DNA of 64,000 bases from Billgrantia pellis (GCF_008297955.1 NZ_VTPY01000004.1:248001-312000); one strand, 5' to 3'; numbered from the stretch's first letter, positions 25,285-34,053 are shown. The notes: generated by a model not told the origin, from the sequence alone. Numbers and translations are program-made.

Positions 25285-25418
25285 TGCGCTGTCTTCTCCT
25301 ATCGTTTCGGGGAAGGGGTGTTCGACAGACGCGAACGAGCGCGGGCGCAACGTTTAAGCGGCTCGGGGGGAGAGAAGACCACGAACTGCTATCTTGAGAT
25401 GAGTCCTGGAGAACCGCA

Positions 25419-26030
25419 ATGAATGATCCGCTCGTGCTCTATACCCACCCCATGTCCCGCGGGCGCGTTGCCCGTTGGATGCTGGAGGAGGTGGGCGCTC
25501 CTTATCGTGCCGAACGCGTCGCCTTCGGTTCGGAGATGAAATCACTGCCGTTTCTGGCACTCAATCCCATGGGCAAGGTGCCGGTCCTCTGCCATGGCGG
25601 CACGGTGGTGACCGAGTGCGCCGCGATCTGCGCCTACCTGGCCGATGCTTTCCCCGACGCCGGCCTTGCCCCACCACTGGCCGAACGCGGCACTTACTAT
25701 CGCTGGCTATTCTTCGCCGCCGGCCCGCTCGAGGCCGCCGTGACAGACCGGGACCTCGGCATGGAACCCAATATCGAACAGCAGGGTCGGGTCGGCTACG
25801 GCACCATCGAGGCGGTGCTGGAAACGTTGGAACAGGCAGTGAGCGAGCATGAGTACATTGCCGGCCCCCATTTCACGGCGGCCGACGTCTACCTGGGCTC
25901 GCATATCGGCTGGGGATTGCAATACGGTAGCCTGGAACCCTGCCCCGCCTTCACCGATTACTGGGCCCGGGTCAGCGATCGCGAGGCCCACCGGCGCGCC
26001 AAGGCGCTGGACGACCAGGCCATGCGCTAG
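25419..26030 (+). CDS. Glutathione S-transferase family protein
   Basis: The 203-residue protein has an N-terminal thioredoxin-like domain (LYTHPMSRGRVARWMLEEVG, PFLALNPMGKVPVL, and the glutathione-contacting TECAAICAYLADAF) and a C-terminal helical domain with the structural motif FTAADVYLGSHI. The presumed active-site residue is the Ser of PMSRG. The start is preceded by TGGAGAACC. It stands alone downstream of soxR, consistent with a detoxification neighbourhood, but no shared regulation is visible. Confidence 0.92.
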   Translation: MNDPLVLYTHPMSRGRVARWMLEEVGAPYRAERVAFGSEMKSLPFLALNPMGKVPVLCHGGTVVTECAAICAYLADAFPDAGLAPPLAERGTYYRWLFFAAGPLEAAVTDRDLGMEPNIEQQGRVGYGTIEAVLETLEQAVSEHEYIAGPHFTAADVYLGSHIGWGLQYGSLEPCPAFTDYWARVSDREAHRRAKALDDQAMR

Positions 26031-26115
26031 GCTTCGTTCGAACCGCTCTTTCGGCTCTATTCGGACATCGCCGAGACCCGGCATGGCGTCAGCGCCCGGC
26101 ATGCGGCCTCTCGGG

Positions 26116-26337
26116 TCATTGCGTCTCGTAGGGGCGGGCCCACAGGTCGTCGGGCTGGTGGCGGCTCAGGATCTTTTCCGCTTCGGGCTTCGAATCATCC
26201 GACACGATCACCTTGATCTGGTTGGCCTCCTTATCGAAGTGGAGCTTCTCGCGCGGATAGCCCTTGGAGATCAGCTCGTCGTAGGCATTGGTCGCCTTCA
26301 TGAGGTCGTGGTACGTCGCCGTTACGGTCTGAGTCAT
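26116..26337 (-). CDS. Small conserved hypothetical protein
   Basis: A 73-residue hydrophilic protein. The ATG at 26337 (MTQTVTATYHDLMKA) is strongly supported by AAGGAGGG eight bases upstream; the longer open frame upstream is not. The N-terminal pattern, ATYHDLMKATNAYDELISKG followed by an Asp/Glu/Lys-rich strand, resembles general-stress proteins in which a ferredoxin-like unit senses or binds something unknown. I do not recognise a named family with confidence. It stands between the GST and M24 genes and is transcribed with the M24 gene's strand. Confidence 0.7.
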   Translation of the reverse strand: MTQTVTATYHDLMKATNAYDELISKGYPREKLHFDKEANQIKVIVSDDSKPEAEKILSRHQPDDLWARPYETQ

Positions 26338-26441
26338 GACACCCTCCTTCCATTGAATGGCCGTTAGCGATACGACAATCATCCCGACCGTGCGGGATAT
26401 CCCTATGGCTTCTTCAGTATAGTGATTGCCGTCCAGCTGGC

Positions 26442-27635
26442 TCAGGGCGCATGGCATTGGCGAAGCTGCCAGTCGTTTTCGGTCAACGCCTCGCCGCCGC
26501 CTGGCGTGACCCGTACGGTATCACTCAAGCCGACCCCCCACTGCCCCGGAAGGCGCAGGCATAGCGGCAGATGAAACACCATATCGGTTTCGAACTCACG
26601 CGGCTGCCCGCGGGCGATATAGCCGCTGCCTTCGACCCAGCTCGGCGGGAACTGCGCCCCCACGGCATAACCAAATACGCCGGAGAAGAACACCCGCCCG
26701 GCCTCGGGCGCCAGCGCGTTCTCGGCGGCACGGGCGGCATCGTCGAAGCTGCGACCGGGGCGCATGGCGTCGATCAAGGCGTCGTAGACGTTTCGGCAAA
26801 CGTCACGAAGCGCCTGCATCTCGGCGCTGGCCCACCCCGCCACCGCGGTACGCATCATCGGCGCGGTGTAGCGGCGATAGGCAGCGCCGAATTCCAGGAA
26901 GACCGGCTCGTCCGGGCCGATCCGGTGACGCTGGTGATTCATGTGGATCACGCTGCTACGTCGCCCGGCGGTGACAATGGGCTGCATGCTCATGAACTCG
27001 CTGCCGTTCGCCAGCATGGCGCGGGCTCCCTCCGCCGCCACGTCGCCATCGGTCATGCCCGCGGCCAGGACGCGAATGGCCGCATCGAGCCCCAGCGAGG
27101 TGATCCTGGCACTCTCGCGCAGGCAGGCCAGCTCCGCCTGACTCTTGACGATACGGATGCGATCGACGAGGTCACCGCCATCGTCGCGAAAGCGCTCTGC
27201 GCCCAGACGCGCCTGCAGCTCGCGCAGCACGCCATGACGCAGCCCTGCGCCGTACAGATCGAGGCCGATGGCGCGAAAAGGCGCGAGCGTCTCGACCAGC
27301 GGCTCGATCACCTCACCGATGCCCTCCCAGCGATAGCCCAGCGTTTCATCCACCCGGGCGGTCACCACCGCCGGCCCGGTCTCGATGGAGGGGACCTGTA
27401 GCACTAGCCGCTCGTTCGAGCATACCAGGCAGATGTGTACCGATACCTCGAAGGTGTTGTAGCCGGTTAGATAGTAGATATCGGCGGGGTCGGTCAGCAG
27501 CAGGGCATCCAGGCCGGCCTCGCGCATGGCATGGCGCACTTGGCTCAGGCGGGTATCGAATTCGCTGGCGGGAAAGGCCAGCTCGGCGGACTCGAGCTGC
27601 TCGGCGAGAAGGTGGCGATAGCGATGATGATCCAT
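26442..27635 (-). CDS. M24 (creatinase/aminopeptidase P fold) family protein, ectoine hydrolase DoeA/EutD-like
   Basis: A 397-residue two-domain protein: an N-terminal creatinase-type domain (about 1-150; DIYYLTGYNTFE) and a C-terminal pita-bread domain (about 160-395). The five metal ligands of M24 peptidases are mostly absent: the first Asp pair is replaced in LEFGAAYRRYTAPMMRT, and the final Glu region reads VFHLPLCL. Absence of metal ligands is also a feature of creatinase and of ectoine hydrolase, whose length is nearly the same. In a halophile, hydrolysis of ectoine or another cyclic or amide compound is a reasonable guess. No doeB or ectoine transporter lies nearby, so a diverged paralogue with another substrate is also possible. 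Confidence 0.85.
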   Translation of the reverse strand: MDHHRYRHLLAEQLESAELAFPASEFDTRLSQVRHAMREAGLDALLLTDPADIYYLTGYNTFEVSVHICLVCSNERLVLQVPSIETGPAVVTARVDETLGYRWEGIGEVIEPLVETLAPFRAIGLDLYGAGLRHGVLRELQARLGAERFRDDGGDLVDRIRIVKSQAELACLRESARITSLGLDAAIRVLAAGMTDGDVAAEGARAMLANGSEFMSMQPIVTAGRRSSVIHMNHQRHRIGPDEPVFLEFGAAYRRYTAPMMRTAVAGWASAEMQALRDVCRNVYDALIDAMRPGRSFDDAARAAENALAPEAGRVFFSGVFGYAVGAQFPPSWVEGSGYIARGQPREFETDMVFHLPLCLRLPGQWGVGLSDTVRVTPGGGEALTENDWQLRQCHAP

Positions 27636-27782
27636 CGAGAGGTCTCCGGGGGTGGCGGTTGTCTCCTGGCAGTGTAGCCATGACTTTCGTCATGCCATCG
27701 TTGCGGAGACGAAATAAGGCTGTTCCGAGCCATGCCGGTTTCGTAGAATCCGGCCTCGTATCCGCTGCAACAGGACAACGAT

Positions 27783-28505
27783 ATGGGCAGGGCCTTTCAA
27801 AACCGCAAGGAATCCATGGCCAAGACGGCCGCCGCCAAGACCAAGGTGTACAGCAAGTACGGTCGCGAGATCTATGTCTGCGCCAAGCAAGGCGGCACCG
27901 ACCCCAATGGCAACCTGGCGCTGCGCGGGCTGATGGAGCGTGCGAAGAAGGACCAGGTGCCCAGCCACGTGATCGAAAAGGCGCTGGACAAGGCCAGCGG
28001 GGTGGGCGGCGAAGACTACTCGCCAGCTCGCTACGAGGGCTTCGGCCCCGGCAACTGCCTGGTTATCGTCGATTGCCTGACCGACAATCCAAACCGCACC
28101 TTCGGCGACGTGCGCGCCTGTTTCAACAAGGCCAAGAGCAAGCTCGGCACGCCGGGTAGCGTCAGCCACATGTTCGACCACTGCGCCATTCTCGCCTTCG
28201 TCGGCAGCGACGAGGAGGCCACGCTCGAAGCGCTGATGGAGGCCGATGTCGACGTGACCGACATCGAGAACGAAGAGGGCCGCATCACCGTCTTCGCCCC
28301 GCATACCGAGTACGCCAAGACCAAGCAGGCGTTGATTGACGCCTTCGGCGAGATCGAGTTCGAGGTCGACGAGATCCAGTTCGTGCCGCAGACCACCACC
28401 CCGATCGAAGGCGACGACATCGCCATGTTCGAGAAGCTGCTCGATGCCCTCAACGACCTGGACGACGTGCAAAACGTCTACCATAACGCCGAAGTCGCGG
28501 CCTGA
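27783..28505 (+). CDS. YebC/PmpR-family protein (YeeN-like)
   Basis: A 240-residue member of the YebC family. The opening [20 protein letters not shown] is typical of the YeeN subgroup, followed by the family blocks [20 protein letters not shown] and [20 protein letters not shown]. The three-domain protein was long described as a transcription regulator; more recent work ties YebC proteins to translation of proline-rich sequences. It stands alone, divergent from the M24 gene across 147 bases, and ends before a strong hairpin at 28511. Confidence 0.94.
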   Translation: MGRAFQNRKESMAKTAAAKTKVYSKYGREIYVCAKQGGTDPNGNLALRGLMERAKKDQVPSHVIEKALDKASGVGGEDYSPARYEGFGPGNCLVIVDCLTDNPNRTFGDVRACFNKAKSKLGTPGSVSHMFDHCAILAFVGSDEEATLEALMEADVDVTDIENEEGRITVFAPHTEYAKTKQALIDAFGEIEFEVDEIQFVPQTTTPIEGDDIAMFEKLLDALNDLDDVQNVYHNAEVAA

Positions 28506-28510
28506 CGCAG

Positions 28511-28545
28511 CGCGCCGCACCGGCCTTCAGGCACGGTGCGGCGCG
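28511..28545. terminator. Strong hairpin between convergent genes
   Basis: A perfect 12-base stem, CGCGCCGCACCG (28511-28522) with CGGTGCGGCGCG (28534-28545), lies between the convergent YebC-family and DUF3618 genes. No U-run follows on either strand, so it may act as a bidirectional transcription barrier or RNA 3' end. Confidence 0.55.
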
Positions 28546-28575
28546 GTCATGCCTATCCGCTATCCGCTACGCCTC

Positions 28576-29859
28576 TCACGTCCTGCGGGGCGGTGTGGAG
28601 CCGCTGCCGCCGGGCTTCGAACCCGTGGTACCCGGCGCCCCGGATCCCGGGGTCGTGGAGCCAGAAGTACTGGAACCCGAGGTACTGGAACCCGAGGTAC
28701 TGGAACCCGAGGTGCTGGAACCAAGAGTGCTGGAACCTGGACCACTGGAGCCTGGTCCGCTGGAGCCTGGTCCGCTGGAGCCGGGGGTACCGCTGGCGCC
28801 GGTCCCGCCTTTTTTCGCCGCCGACTCGCGGCCGGTACCCGCATGAGTTCCTGAGGCGGTCGAGCCGGCCTTGGCATAGCGCTCTTCGCTAGAGGGGTTC
28901 TCCACATAGCGAGATGCGTTGGAGGAGTGGCTCGTCCTCTCCGAGGCGCCTTGCGACTGGCCAGAGGCTTGGGAACCGTATTCCCGGATATCCTCTCTCA
29001 CCCGGTCCACGGTTTCATGCAGCTTTTCCTGCGCCCTTTCGGCCTGCTCGTGGCCGGCTTCTTCGGCGCGCTCCATGGCTCGGTCGCGTATCTCGCCCAG
29101 ATACCGGTTCTCGGTACGAGTCGGAGAGAACAGGCTGCCGAGCACGGCCCCCATCGCGACCCCCAGGGCACCGGCCACGAGCGGATGGTCCTGTACGAAG
29201 TGACTGGCCTGCGAGCCTGCATCGCGCGCGCGATGGGTCATGGATTGCCCACCTTGATGGGAGCGCATCCGGTCACCCATGTGCTGAGCGCGCTCGCGCA
29301 TCTGGTCGCTCATATGCTGAGCACGGTCTCGCACTTGGCTGCCCATGTGCTGGGCGCGCTCCTTCACGCTGCCGGCCATCTGCTGCGCTTTCTGCGTCAT
29401 GCCGCCATGGCCGTGTTCATCCGAGCCATGCTGCGGCGTAGCCCCCAGCGAAGCAGGATCGTGCCCCATGGTGGTGGTCCCGGCACCGCTAACCGTGCTG
29501 CCCGGCAAATCGCCGCCGTCGGGCATGCGTGTGGCCGGCATCGTGGAGCCGGGATAGCCGCCCGCGTAGCGGTCATGATCCTCAGGTGAATGGTGCGATC
29601 GACGCTGAGCCAGCAGCAGCCAGCCCAGACCGATCCCGGTCACCATGACGGGTAGCGGGTTCTCTCGAATCGTCCGACCGATCGAGGAGACAACGTCTTC
29701 GGCTCCGCCGTGGCGGAGATAATCGTAGGTCGTGTTCATAAGCTTTTGGGGAGAGAATCTCTCTTCGATTTCGTGAAGGGTCTCATCCAGACGCGCCCGC
29801 GTCTGATGAATTTCATGCTCGATCTCGTCCGATGTGCGCCGGCCATCCTGCTGGCTCAT
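28576..29859 (-). CDS. DUF3618-domain membrane protein with repetitive Ser/Gly/Pro-rich tail
   Basis: A 427-residue protein. Residues 1-50 form a DUF3618 domain (DEIEHEIHQTRARLDETLHE), followed by one membrane helix (PVMVTGIGLGWLLLA). The middle part has repeated 11-residue amphipathic units (RAQHMGSQVRDRAQHMSDQM) and a second hydrophobic stretch VAGALGVAMGAVLGSLF. The C-terminus, about residues 330-427, is low-complexity with five-residue Gly-Ser-Ser-Thr/Gly-type repeats. The gene overlaps the holin-like gene by four bases (ATGA). Such operons are common in proteobacteria and are thought to serve envelope or stress functions. The repetitive tail is unusually long. Confidence 0.85.
   Translation of the reverse strand: MSQQDGRRTSDEIEHEIHQTRARLDETLHEIEERFSPQKLMNTTYDYLRHGGAEDVVSSIGRTIRENPLPVMVTGIGLGWLLLAQRRSHHSPEDHDRYAGGYPGSTMPATRMPDGGDLPGSTVSGAGTTTMGHDPASLGATPQHGSDEHGHGGMTQKAQQMAGSVKERAQHMGSQVRDRAQHMSDQMRERAQHMGDRMRSHQGGQSMTHRARDAGSQASHFVQDHPLVAGALGVAMGAVLGSLFSPTRTENRYLGEIRDRAMERAEEAGHEQAERAQEKLHETVDRVREDIREYGSQASGQSQGASERTSHSSNASRYVENPSSEERYAKAGSTASGTHAGTGRESAAKKGGTGASGTPGSSGPGSSGPGSSGPGSSTLGSSTSGSSTSGSSTSGSSTSGSTTPGSGAPGTTGSKPGGSGSTPPRRT
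28655..28790 (-). repeat. 15-base tandem repeats in the DUF3618 gene
   Basis: About nine imperfect copies of a 15-base unit (for example GAGGTACTGGAACCC) encode the five-residue repeat of the protein tail. The unit is a multiple of three, so copy-number change would keep the frame. Confidence 0.8.
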
Positions 29860-30293
29860 TTGAGCTCCTCCTTGACCGCCTCTTCATGCTCCTGGGTCAA
29901 AGCTTTGTCACGACGCAGGCTGGCCATGGTGCGCGTCGGCATCAGGCTCTCCTTCTTTAGCTTCTTGCGTCCCGCCTGCAGCATGATCAGACCGATCACG
30001 ACAACTACGCCGCCCACGATCAGGGCGGAGAGCCATGGGGTCATTTCCGGCGGAAGCACGGTATTAAGGCCAAAAACCGCCGCGGCGAGGAGTACGAGAA
30101 AACCGCTCAATAGCACCGCCCCAGCCATCGCGATCGAGGCTATGGCTCCCATTATCTGGGAAGTCTTTTCGCTCATTTCGACCTTGGCCAGCTCGGATTC
30201 CTTGCGTACCAATGCCGTCACTTCACGCGCTAAATCGGTGAACAGCGAGCCGAGCGAAGCGCTCTCCGTCCTGACTCTGTTTTCCGCTTCCAT
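29856..30293 (-). CDS. Phage-holin-family (DUF1469) membrane protein
   Basis: A 145-residue protein with an amphipathic N-terminal half (LGSLFTDLAREVTALVRKES, then ELAKVEMSEK) and two membrane helices (about residues 52-75 and 85-108). Despite the family name, chromosomal members in this gene order are not phage lysis proteins. The ATG at 30293 is preceded by GGGAGG. Its stop overlaps the DUF3618 start, and the ElaB-like gene lies 65 bases upstream, forming a three-gene operon. Confidence 0.86.
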   Translation of the reverse strand: MEAENRVRTESASLGSLFTDLAREVTALVRKESELAKVEMSEKTSQIMGAIASIAMAGAVLLSGFLVLLAAAVFGLNTVLPPEMTPWLSALIVGGVVVVIGLIMLQAGRKKLKKESLMPTRTMASLRRDKALTQEHEEAVKEELK

Positions 30294-30358
30294 GAGTACT
30301 TGCCTCCCTTAGCGTTACTCGACAATGGCAAACGTCAACGGCGTGCATGTCGAGGCGC

Positions 30359-30829
30359 TCAAGAGCGCGACGCATCGCCTTGGCTAGAGCTGCGCAGGAA
30401 ACGGGACAGCATGAAGCCGGCGGCGACCGCCCCTCCCATGAACAAGGCCGGATGCTGGCGACTGTAATAGCGAGTCTGCTCCATTAGCGTAGAGAGGTCG
30501 CGCTCGCGCAGGGTCTGTGAGAAAGCGTCGGAGCGCTTGGCCAGCTCATTGACGCAACCGGAGAAGTAAGGCTGCTGTTGCTTGTCGAACTCGTCGGCCA
30601 TTTTGTGCAGCACCGTCGAAACCTTTTCCGCCTGGTCGGCTGCCGCTGCCCTCTGCCGGTCGAGCAGGCTCTCGGCCTGCTGACGTGCGGCATCGCGCAG
30701 CTCGTCCTTGGTTTCGCTTGCTTCCCGCTTGAGCTCCTCGCGGTTCAGTCCGTGATCGCGACCACTGTTGGTACCGGGATTCGCACCGCTCGCGGCTCCA
30801 GCATTGTCGCGGCTATGAGTATCGCTCAT
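30359..30829 (-). CDS. ElaB/DUF883-like inner-membrane-anchored protein
   Basis: A 156-residue hydrophilic, helical protein ending in a single hydrophobic segment (ALFMGGAVAAGFMLSRFL), the layout of ElaB/YqjD-type tail-anchored proteins. The middle region EELKREASETKDELRDAARQ is likely coiled coil. The ATG at 30829 is selected because GGAGGTGG lies upstream. It is first in the operon with the holin-like and DUF3618 genes. E. coli relatives bind ribosomes at the membrane in stationary phase; that function is not shown here. Confidence 0.75.
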   Translation of the reverse strand: MSDTHSRDNAGAASGANPGTNSGRDHGLNREELKREASETKDELRDAARQQAESLLDRQRAAAADQAEKVSTVLHKMADEFDKQQQPYFSGCVNELAKRSDAFSQTLRERDLSTLMEQTRYYSRQHPALFMGGAVAAGFMLSRFLRSSSQGDASRS

Positions 30830-31108
30830 TACGCCACCTCCTTGTCTCGCCATCTGACAAAGCCCGCCAATACCGGCGTGACTCTTCCATTCACGAATTA
30901 TTGGCTAACACTCGAAAAATAGTCCCCATGCCACCGCTGTCAATGGAGCGCGACCGCTGCGTCAAAAAAGAGTGAGATCATGGCAAGCAAGGAAACGTTG
31001 GGTAACGTTTCGCCGCATAGAGATCAACAGAAAGATACGCAAACGGCGTATACCTTTGTCGTCCCGTTATACGGCGGAACGGCCCCGGGGACGGCTGGCG
31101 AGAAAAGC

Positions 31109-31861
31109 CTAGGAGCGACCGGCAAAGGCTCGGTAGTTCTCCCAAATATCGGCCACCCCGGCCTCGAACAGCCGCTGACCATGTTCAACGCTGGCAAGTG
31201 ATGGATCCGATCCCATGCGGCCATCGGGAAAACGGCGGCGGAACTCGTCGGCGTCGCACTGGGCGCTGCCGACGGGTGCGATCCGCGGCGACATCACCAC
31301 TTCCTTCATCGCCTCGGGTCGTGCGAACCAGGAGAGAGAGATCTCGGAGGCAGTGGCGTGGGAGCCTTCGGCATCGCCGTAAAACGACGCCGACAGCTCC
31401 CGTACTCGCGGCCCGGCAAACCAGTTGCCCGAGGCGAGGTGCAGCTCACCGGCAGGCTGGGGGCCGAATCGCATGCTACGGTCGGCGTAAACTTCGGCGA
31501 AGGCGGCACTCATGGTACCGACATTGCCACCGTGCCCATTGAGGAAATAGACATGGGTGAAACCGTGTCGCGCGAGCGAAGTGATGGTATCGCGCAGTAC
31601 GGCGATCAGCGTGCTCGGCCTCAGGCTGATGGTGCCGGGAAATGCCAGGTGGTGCTGGGCCATGCCCAGATTCTGGGTCGGTGCCACCAGCACCCCGTGT
31701 CGCTTGCCGATCTCCCAGGCGATCGTCTCGGGGCAGATGGCATCGGTCCCGACCAGGCCGTTGGGGCCGTGCTGTTCGGTGGAGCCGATCGGCACGATGA
31801 TCCCGGTATCACGTTGCAGGTAGGCCTCGATTTCCGGCCAGGTGGCATGTTGTAGCCTCAT
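31109..31861 (-). CDS. Creatininase-family amidohydrolase
   Basis: A 250-residue protein of the creatininase fold. Metal-binding residues are visible in GSTEQHGPNGLVGTD (Glu, His, Asp), in FLNGHGGNVGTM (His) and in GSHATASEISL (Glu). The ATG at 31861 has GGGGAG upstream. Members hydrolyse cyclic or linear amides such as creatinine or formamidopyrimidine intermediates. The gene is 49 bases downstream of a tautomerase gene on the same strand, perhaps a small catabolic pair. The substrate is not evident. Confidence 0.9.
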   Translation of the reverse strand: MRLQHATWPEIEAYLQRDTGIIVPIGSTEQHGPNGLVGTDAICPETIAWEIGKRHGVLVAPTQNLGMAQHHLAFPGTISLRPSTLIAVLRDTITSLARHGFTHVYFLNGHGGNVGTMSAAFAEVYADRSMRFGPQPAGELHLASGNWFAGPRVRELSASFYGDAEGSHATASEISLSWFARPEAMKEVVMSPRIAPVGSAQCDADEFRRRFPDGRMGSDPSLASVEHGQRLFEAGVADIWENYRAFAGRS

Positions 31862-31910
31862 GCGGTTCTCCCCGTTGGCACTCTTGGTAGCGTCCGTGCG
31901 TTGTCGTGAA

Positions 31911-32111
31911 TCAGTTCCGGCCTGCCTGGGGTCGGTCGCATCCCATGACGCCGCCCTTGGCCCAGTTCTCGCCGTCCACTTCATTAAAGAAGACCTGAAC
32001 GCTATCGTCCGGCATGCCATAGACGTCGGCAAATGCTTCGGTGATGCGACGCGCCAGCTCGCGCTTGTGCTCGAGACTGCGAGGGAACTGCTGAACGGTC
32101 ACGATGGGCAT
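31911..32111 (-). CDS. 4-oxalocrotonate tautomerase-family protein
   Basis: A 66-residue protein starting Met-Pro, so that Pro1 becomes the catalytic base after methionine removal. The sequence PIVTVQQFPRSLEHKRELAR and VYGMPDDSVQVFFNEVD matches the 4-OT family. The ATG at 32111 follows CAGGAGTCGCCC, which rejects the longer upstream frame. It probably forms a homo-oligomer. Its neighbour is the creatininase-family gene. Confidence 0.88.
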   Translation of the reverse strand: MPIVTVQQFPRSLEHKRELARRITEAFADVYGMPDDSVQVFFNEVDGENWAKGGVMGCDRPQAGRN

Positions 32112-32249
32112 GGGCGACTCCTGCTTCAGAAAAAGCTTCATGTTCGACCGAACGCCGTCGCCGCGCAACAGTTCGCCCCCCTGCGCCACCAACCCCTGCC
32201 TGCCCCCTTCCCTCAGGGAGGCGGCCCGGAGCACGCCACGTCGTGAACG

Positions 32250-33656
32250 CTACTCCCGTTGCCGTGGTGGCGGGTCGCTATACTCCATGCGCGACCACAG
32301 GCGCCCCTGCAGCAGATCGCAGCCCTGCTCGCGCAGGTAGTCGTACTGACTGCGTGAACGGACCCCGCTGGCGGCGACGCGGATACCCAACTCATGAGCC
32401 ATTCCAATGACCGAACGTATAATCGCCTGGTGGCGAGCGTTGTCCAGACAGCCGTCGATGAACAGCGGCCCGAGCTTAAGAGTATCGACAGGTAAGCGGC
32501 TGATATGGCCGAGAACCGAATAGCCGCTACCGAAGCCATCGATAGCCAGGCGCACCCCCATGGTCTTGAGCCGCTCGAGCATGTCGATGGCATGCTCAGG
32601 GTCTTGCGTCAGGCTGCTCTCGGTCAGTTCGATCTCGAGCAATTCCGCCGGCAGGCCGCTATCGAGCAGGGCGTCACGTACCCGCTGAGGCAGTACGTTC
32701 CCTTTCAGACCCTCATCCGCGACGTTCACGACCACCCTCACGCCCGATCCCGCCTCGTGCCAGGAGTGAGCGTGGCGACAGGCATGGGTCAATACCCAGT
32801 GGCAGATCGCATCCACTTGGCCGATGTCCCGTGCGGCACGCATCCACTGACCCGGCTCCAGCACGCCGAAGCGGGGCGAGTGCCAGCGGGGCTGGGCCGA
32901 CACCGCCACCACTTGCCCACTCTGGGCACAGAGGATGGGGCGGTAGCGCAACTCCAGCTCCCGGCGCGCCAGCGCCTCGCGAAGATCGCAGCGTAGAGCG
33001 ATGCAGTCGGGGCCGTCGTCGAGCAATTCCGGTGAGAAGAAGCAGAACTGACCGCTGCCGTTGGCCTGCGCCCGGCGCCGCGCCAGGTTGGCATGACGCA
33101 TGAGCGCGATGACCGTATGGCCGTCGTCGGGATAGAGACTGGCACCGACGCAGCAACTGCCGAGCACCTCCCGTCCGTCCAGTTCAACCGGCTCGCGAGC
33201 GCATGCCAGCCATTCTTCGATCAGCGGCACCAGTTCGTCCACGCCTGACACGTCCGGCAGCACTGCCATGAACTCGTCGCTGCCAAGCCGGCTGACGCTG
33301 CCAAGCCGGCTGACGCTGCCAGGCTCACCGACGAACTCGACGAGGCGCTGTGCCATGCGTTGCAGATAGGCGTCGCCCATGGCATAGCCCAGCGAGTGGT
33401 TGATCTCCTTGAGCCTGTCGATATCGATATGCAGGATGCCGACGCGAGTTCCCCCTGCCGTCGCCTGCGCCAACAGCGTTGCCAATTGCCGCTCGGCCTG
33501 GCGCCGTGTCGTCAGACCGGTCACCTCGTCGCAGTGAACCTCATCGTCACCGAACGATTGACGGGAAAGCATGTGCCGATGGTGGCGTGAATGATCGTGT
33601 CGAATCTGGCCGGACGCCGTGTTACGTAGCCGGCGCCGGAGGGCGAACTGGCGCAT
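32250..33656 (-). CDS. GGDEF-EAL protein with degenerate active sites
   Basis: A 468-residue protein with a GGDEF domain (about 40-205) and an EAL domain (about 215-460). There is no membrane segment or obvious sensor domain. The GGDEF signature reads RLGSDEF and lies directly after a duplicated SRLGSV. In the EAL domain the signature site reads AVSAQPRW rather than an EAL, the paired-Asp motif reads AIDGFGSGYS, and the late Glu motif reads AASGVRSRSQ. The ELTES motif is kept. The EAL half is therefore very probably not a phosphodiesterase, and cyclase activity is doubtful. A role as c-di-GMP or GTP sensor, or as a partner for other cyclases, is likelier. Confidence 0.9.
   Translation of the reverse strand: MRQFALRRRLRNTASGQIRHDHSRHHRHMLSRQSFGDDEVHCDEVTGLTTRRQAERQLATLLAQATAGGTRVGILHIDIDRLKEINHSLGYAMGDAYLQRMAQRLVEFVGEPGSVSRLGSVSRLGSDEFMAVLPDVSGVDELVPLIEEWLACAREPVELDGREVLGSCCVGASLYPDDGHTVIALMRHANLARRRAQANGSGQFCFFSPELLDDGPDCIALRCDLREALARRELELRYRPILCAQSGQVVAVSAQPRWHSPRFGVLEPGQWMRAARDIGQVDAICHWVLTHACRHAHSWHEAGSGVRVVVNVADEGLKGNVLPQRVRDALLDSGLPAELLEIELTESSLTQDPEHAIDMLERLKTMGVRLAIDGFGSGYSVLGHISRLPVDTLKLGPLFIDGCLDNARHQAIIRSVIGMAHELGIRVAASGVRSRSQYDYLREQGCDLLQGRLWSRMEYSDPPPRQRE
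33281..33316 (-). repeat. 18-base tandem duplication inside the GGDEF active-site region
   Basis: Two identical copies of an 18-base unit, 33281-33298 and 33299-33316, plus the first bases of a third. They encode the repeated SRLGSV just before the SDEF signature and keep the frame. The perfect identity suggests a recent event. Confidence 0.9.
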
Positions 33657-34053
33657 GAGACTCCCTTCCCCGTGTAAATGGACAGCACAAGAATGCGTAA
33701 TTGTTAATTAAGAAGCCGCATATCCAACGGCTCGTACTTGGCCAGGGGCGAAACGTCAGTATGAAATCGTCAAATACCATGGGGCAACATACTCAGTCAA
33801 AAGGCTCTCGTTATTCTTTTAAACTTCTTTGGAACATGTTCTTAACCCATTGAAAAATGCATCGTTTCAGCACATCCAAACAAGACGTTACGGATCTCGC
33901 GCGTTCACGATTACCTCCCCGCGAACGTTGTAACGCGCCGAAACACGCGAGTTCGTTCCGTTGACTAGACTGTCTGTGAGTAAAGGACCCAACAGACCGG
34001 GAGAAGGGCTTCCCGAGAAAGCAAAAGATCGTTGAAGACCACAGGAGGTCACC
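33657..34053. other. Intergenic region upstream of two divergent genes
   Basis: These 397 bases separate the GGDEF-EAL gene from the DUF3008 gene. The middle is AT-rich. The only clear symmetrical elements are the palindrome GAACATGTTC at 33832-33841 and a short stem, GGGAGAAGGGCTTCCC, near 34000, just before the DUF3008 ribosome site. A TTGACT at about 33959 could be a -35 box for the DUF3008 gene. No gene was found. Confidence 0.5.

Noticed and set aside
28655..28790. Regularly spaced repeats as a possible CRISPR array
   Set aside because: The 15-base units are directly adjacent, have no spacers and encode a protein repeat in frame.
29856..30293. 'Phage holin' gene as evidence of a prophage
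   Set aside because: It is a chromosomal DUF1469-type envelope gene in a typical operon; no phage structural, integrase or lysis genes are present.
30980..31201. 73-codon frame starting MASKETLGN
   Set aside because: Overlaps the 3' end of the creatininase-family gene by over 90 bases on the opposite strand and matches nothing recognisable; ribosome site is weak.
33832..33841. Palindrome GAACATGTTC
   Set aside because: Short, does not match a known operator such as LexA, and may be chance in a 397-base AT-rich gap.
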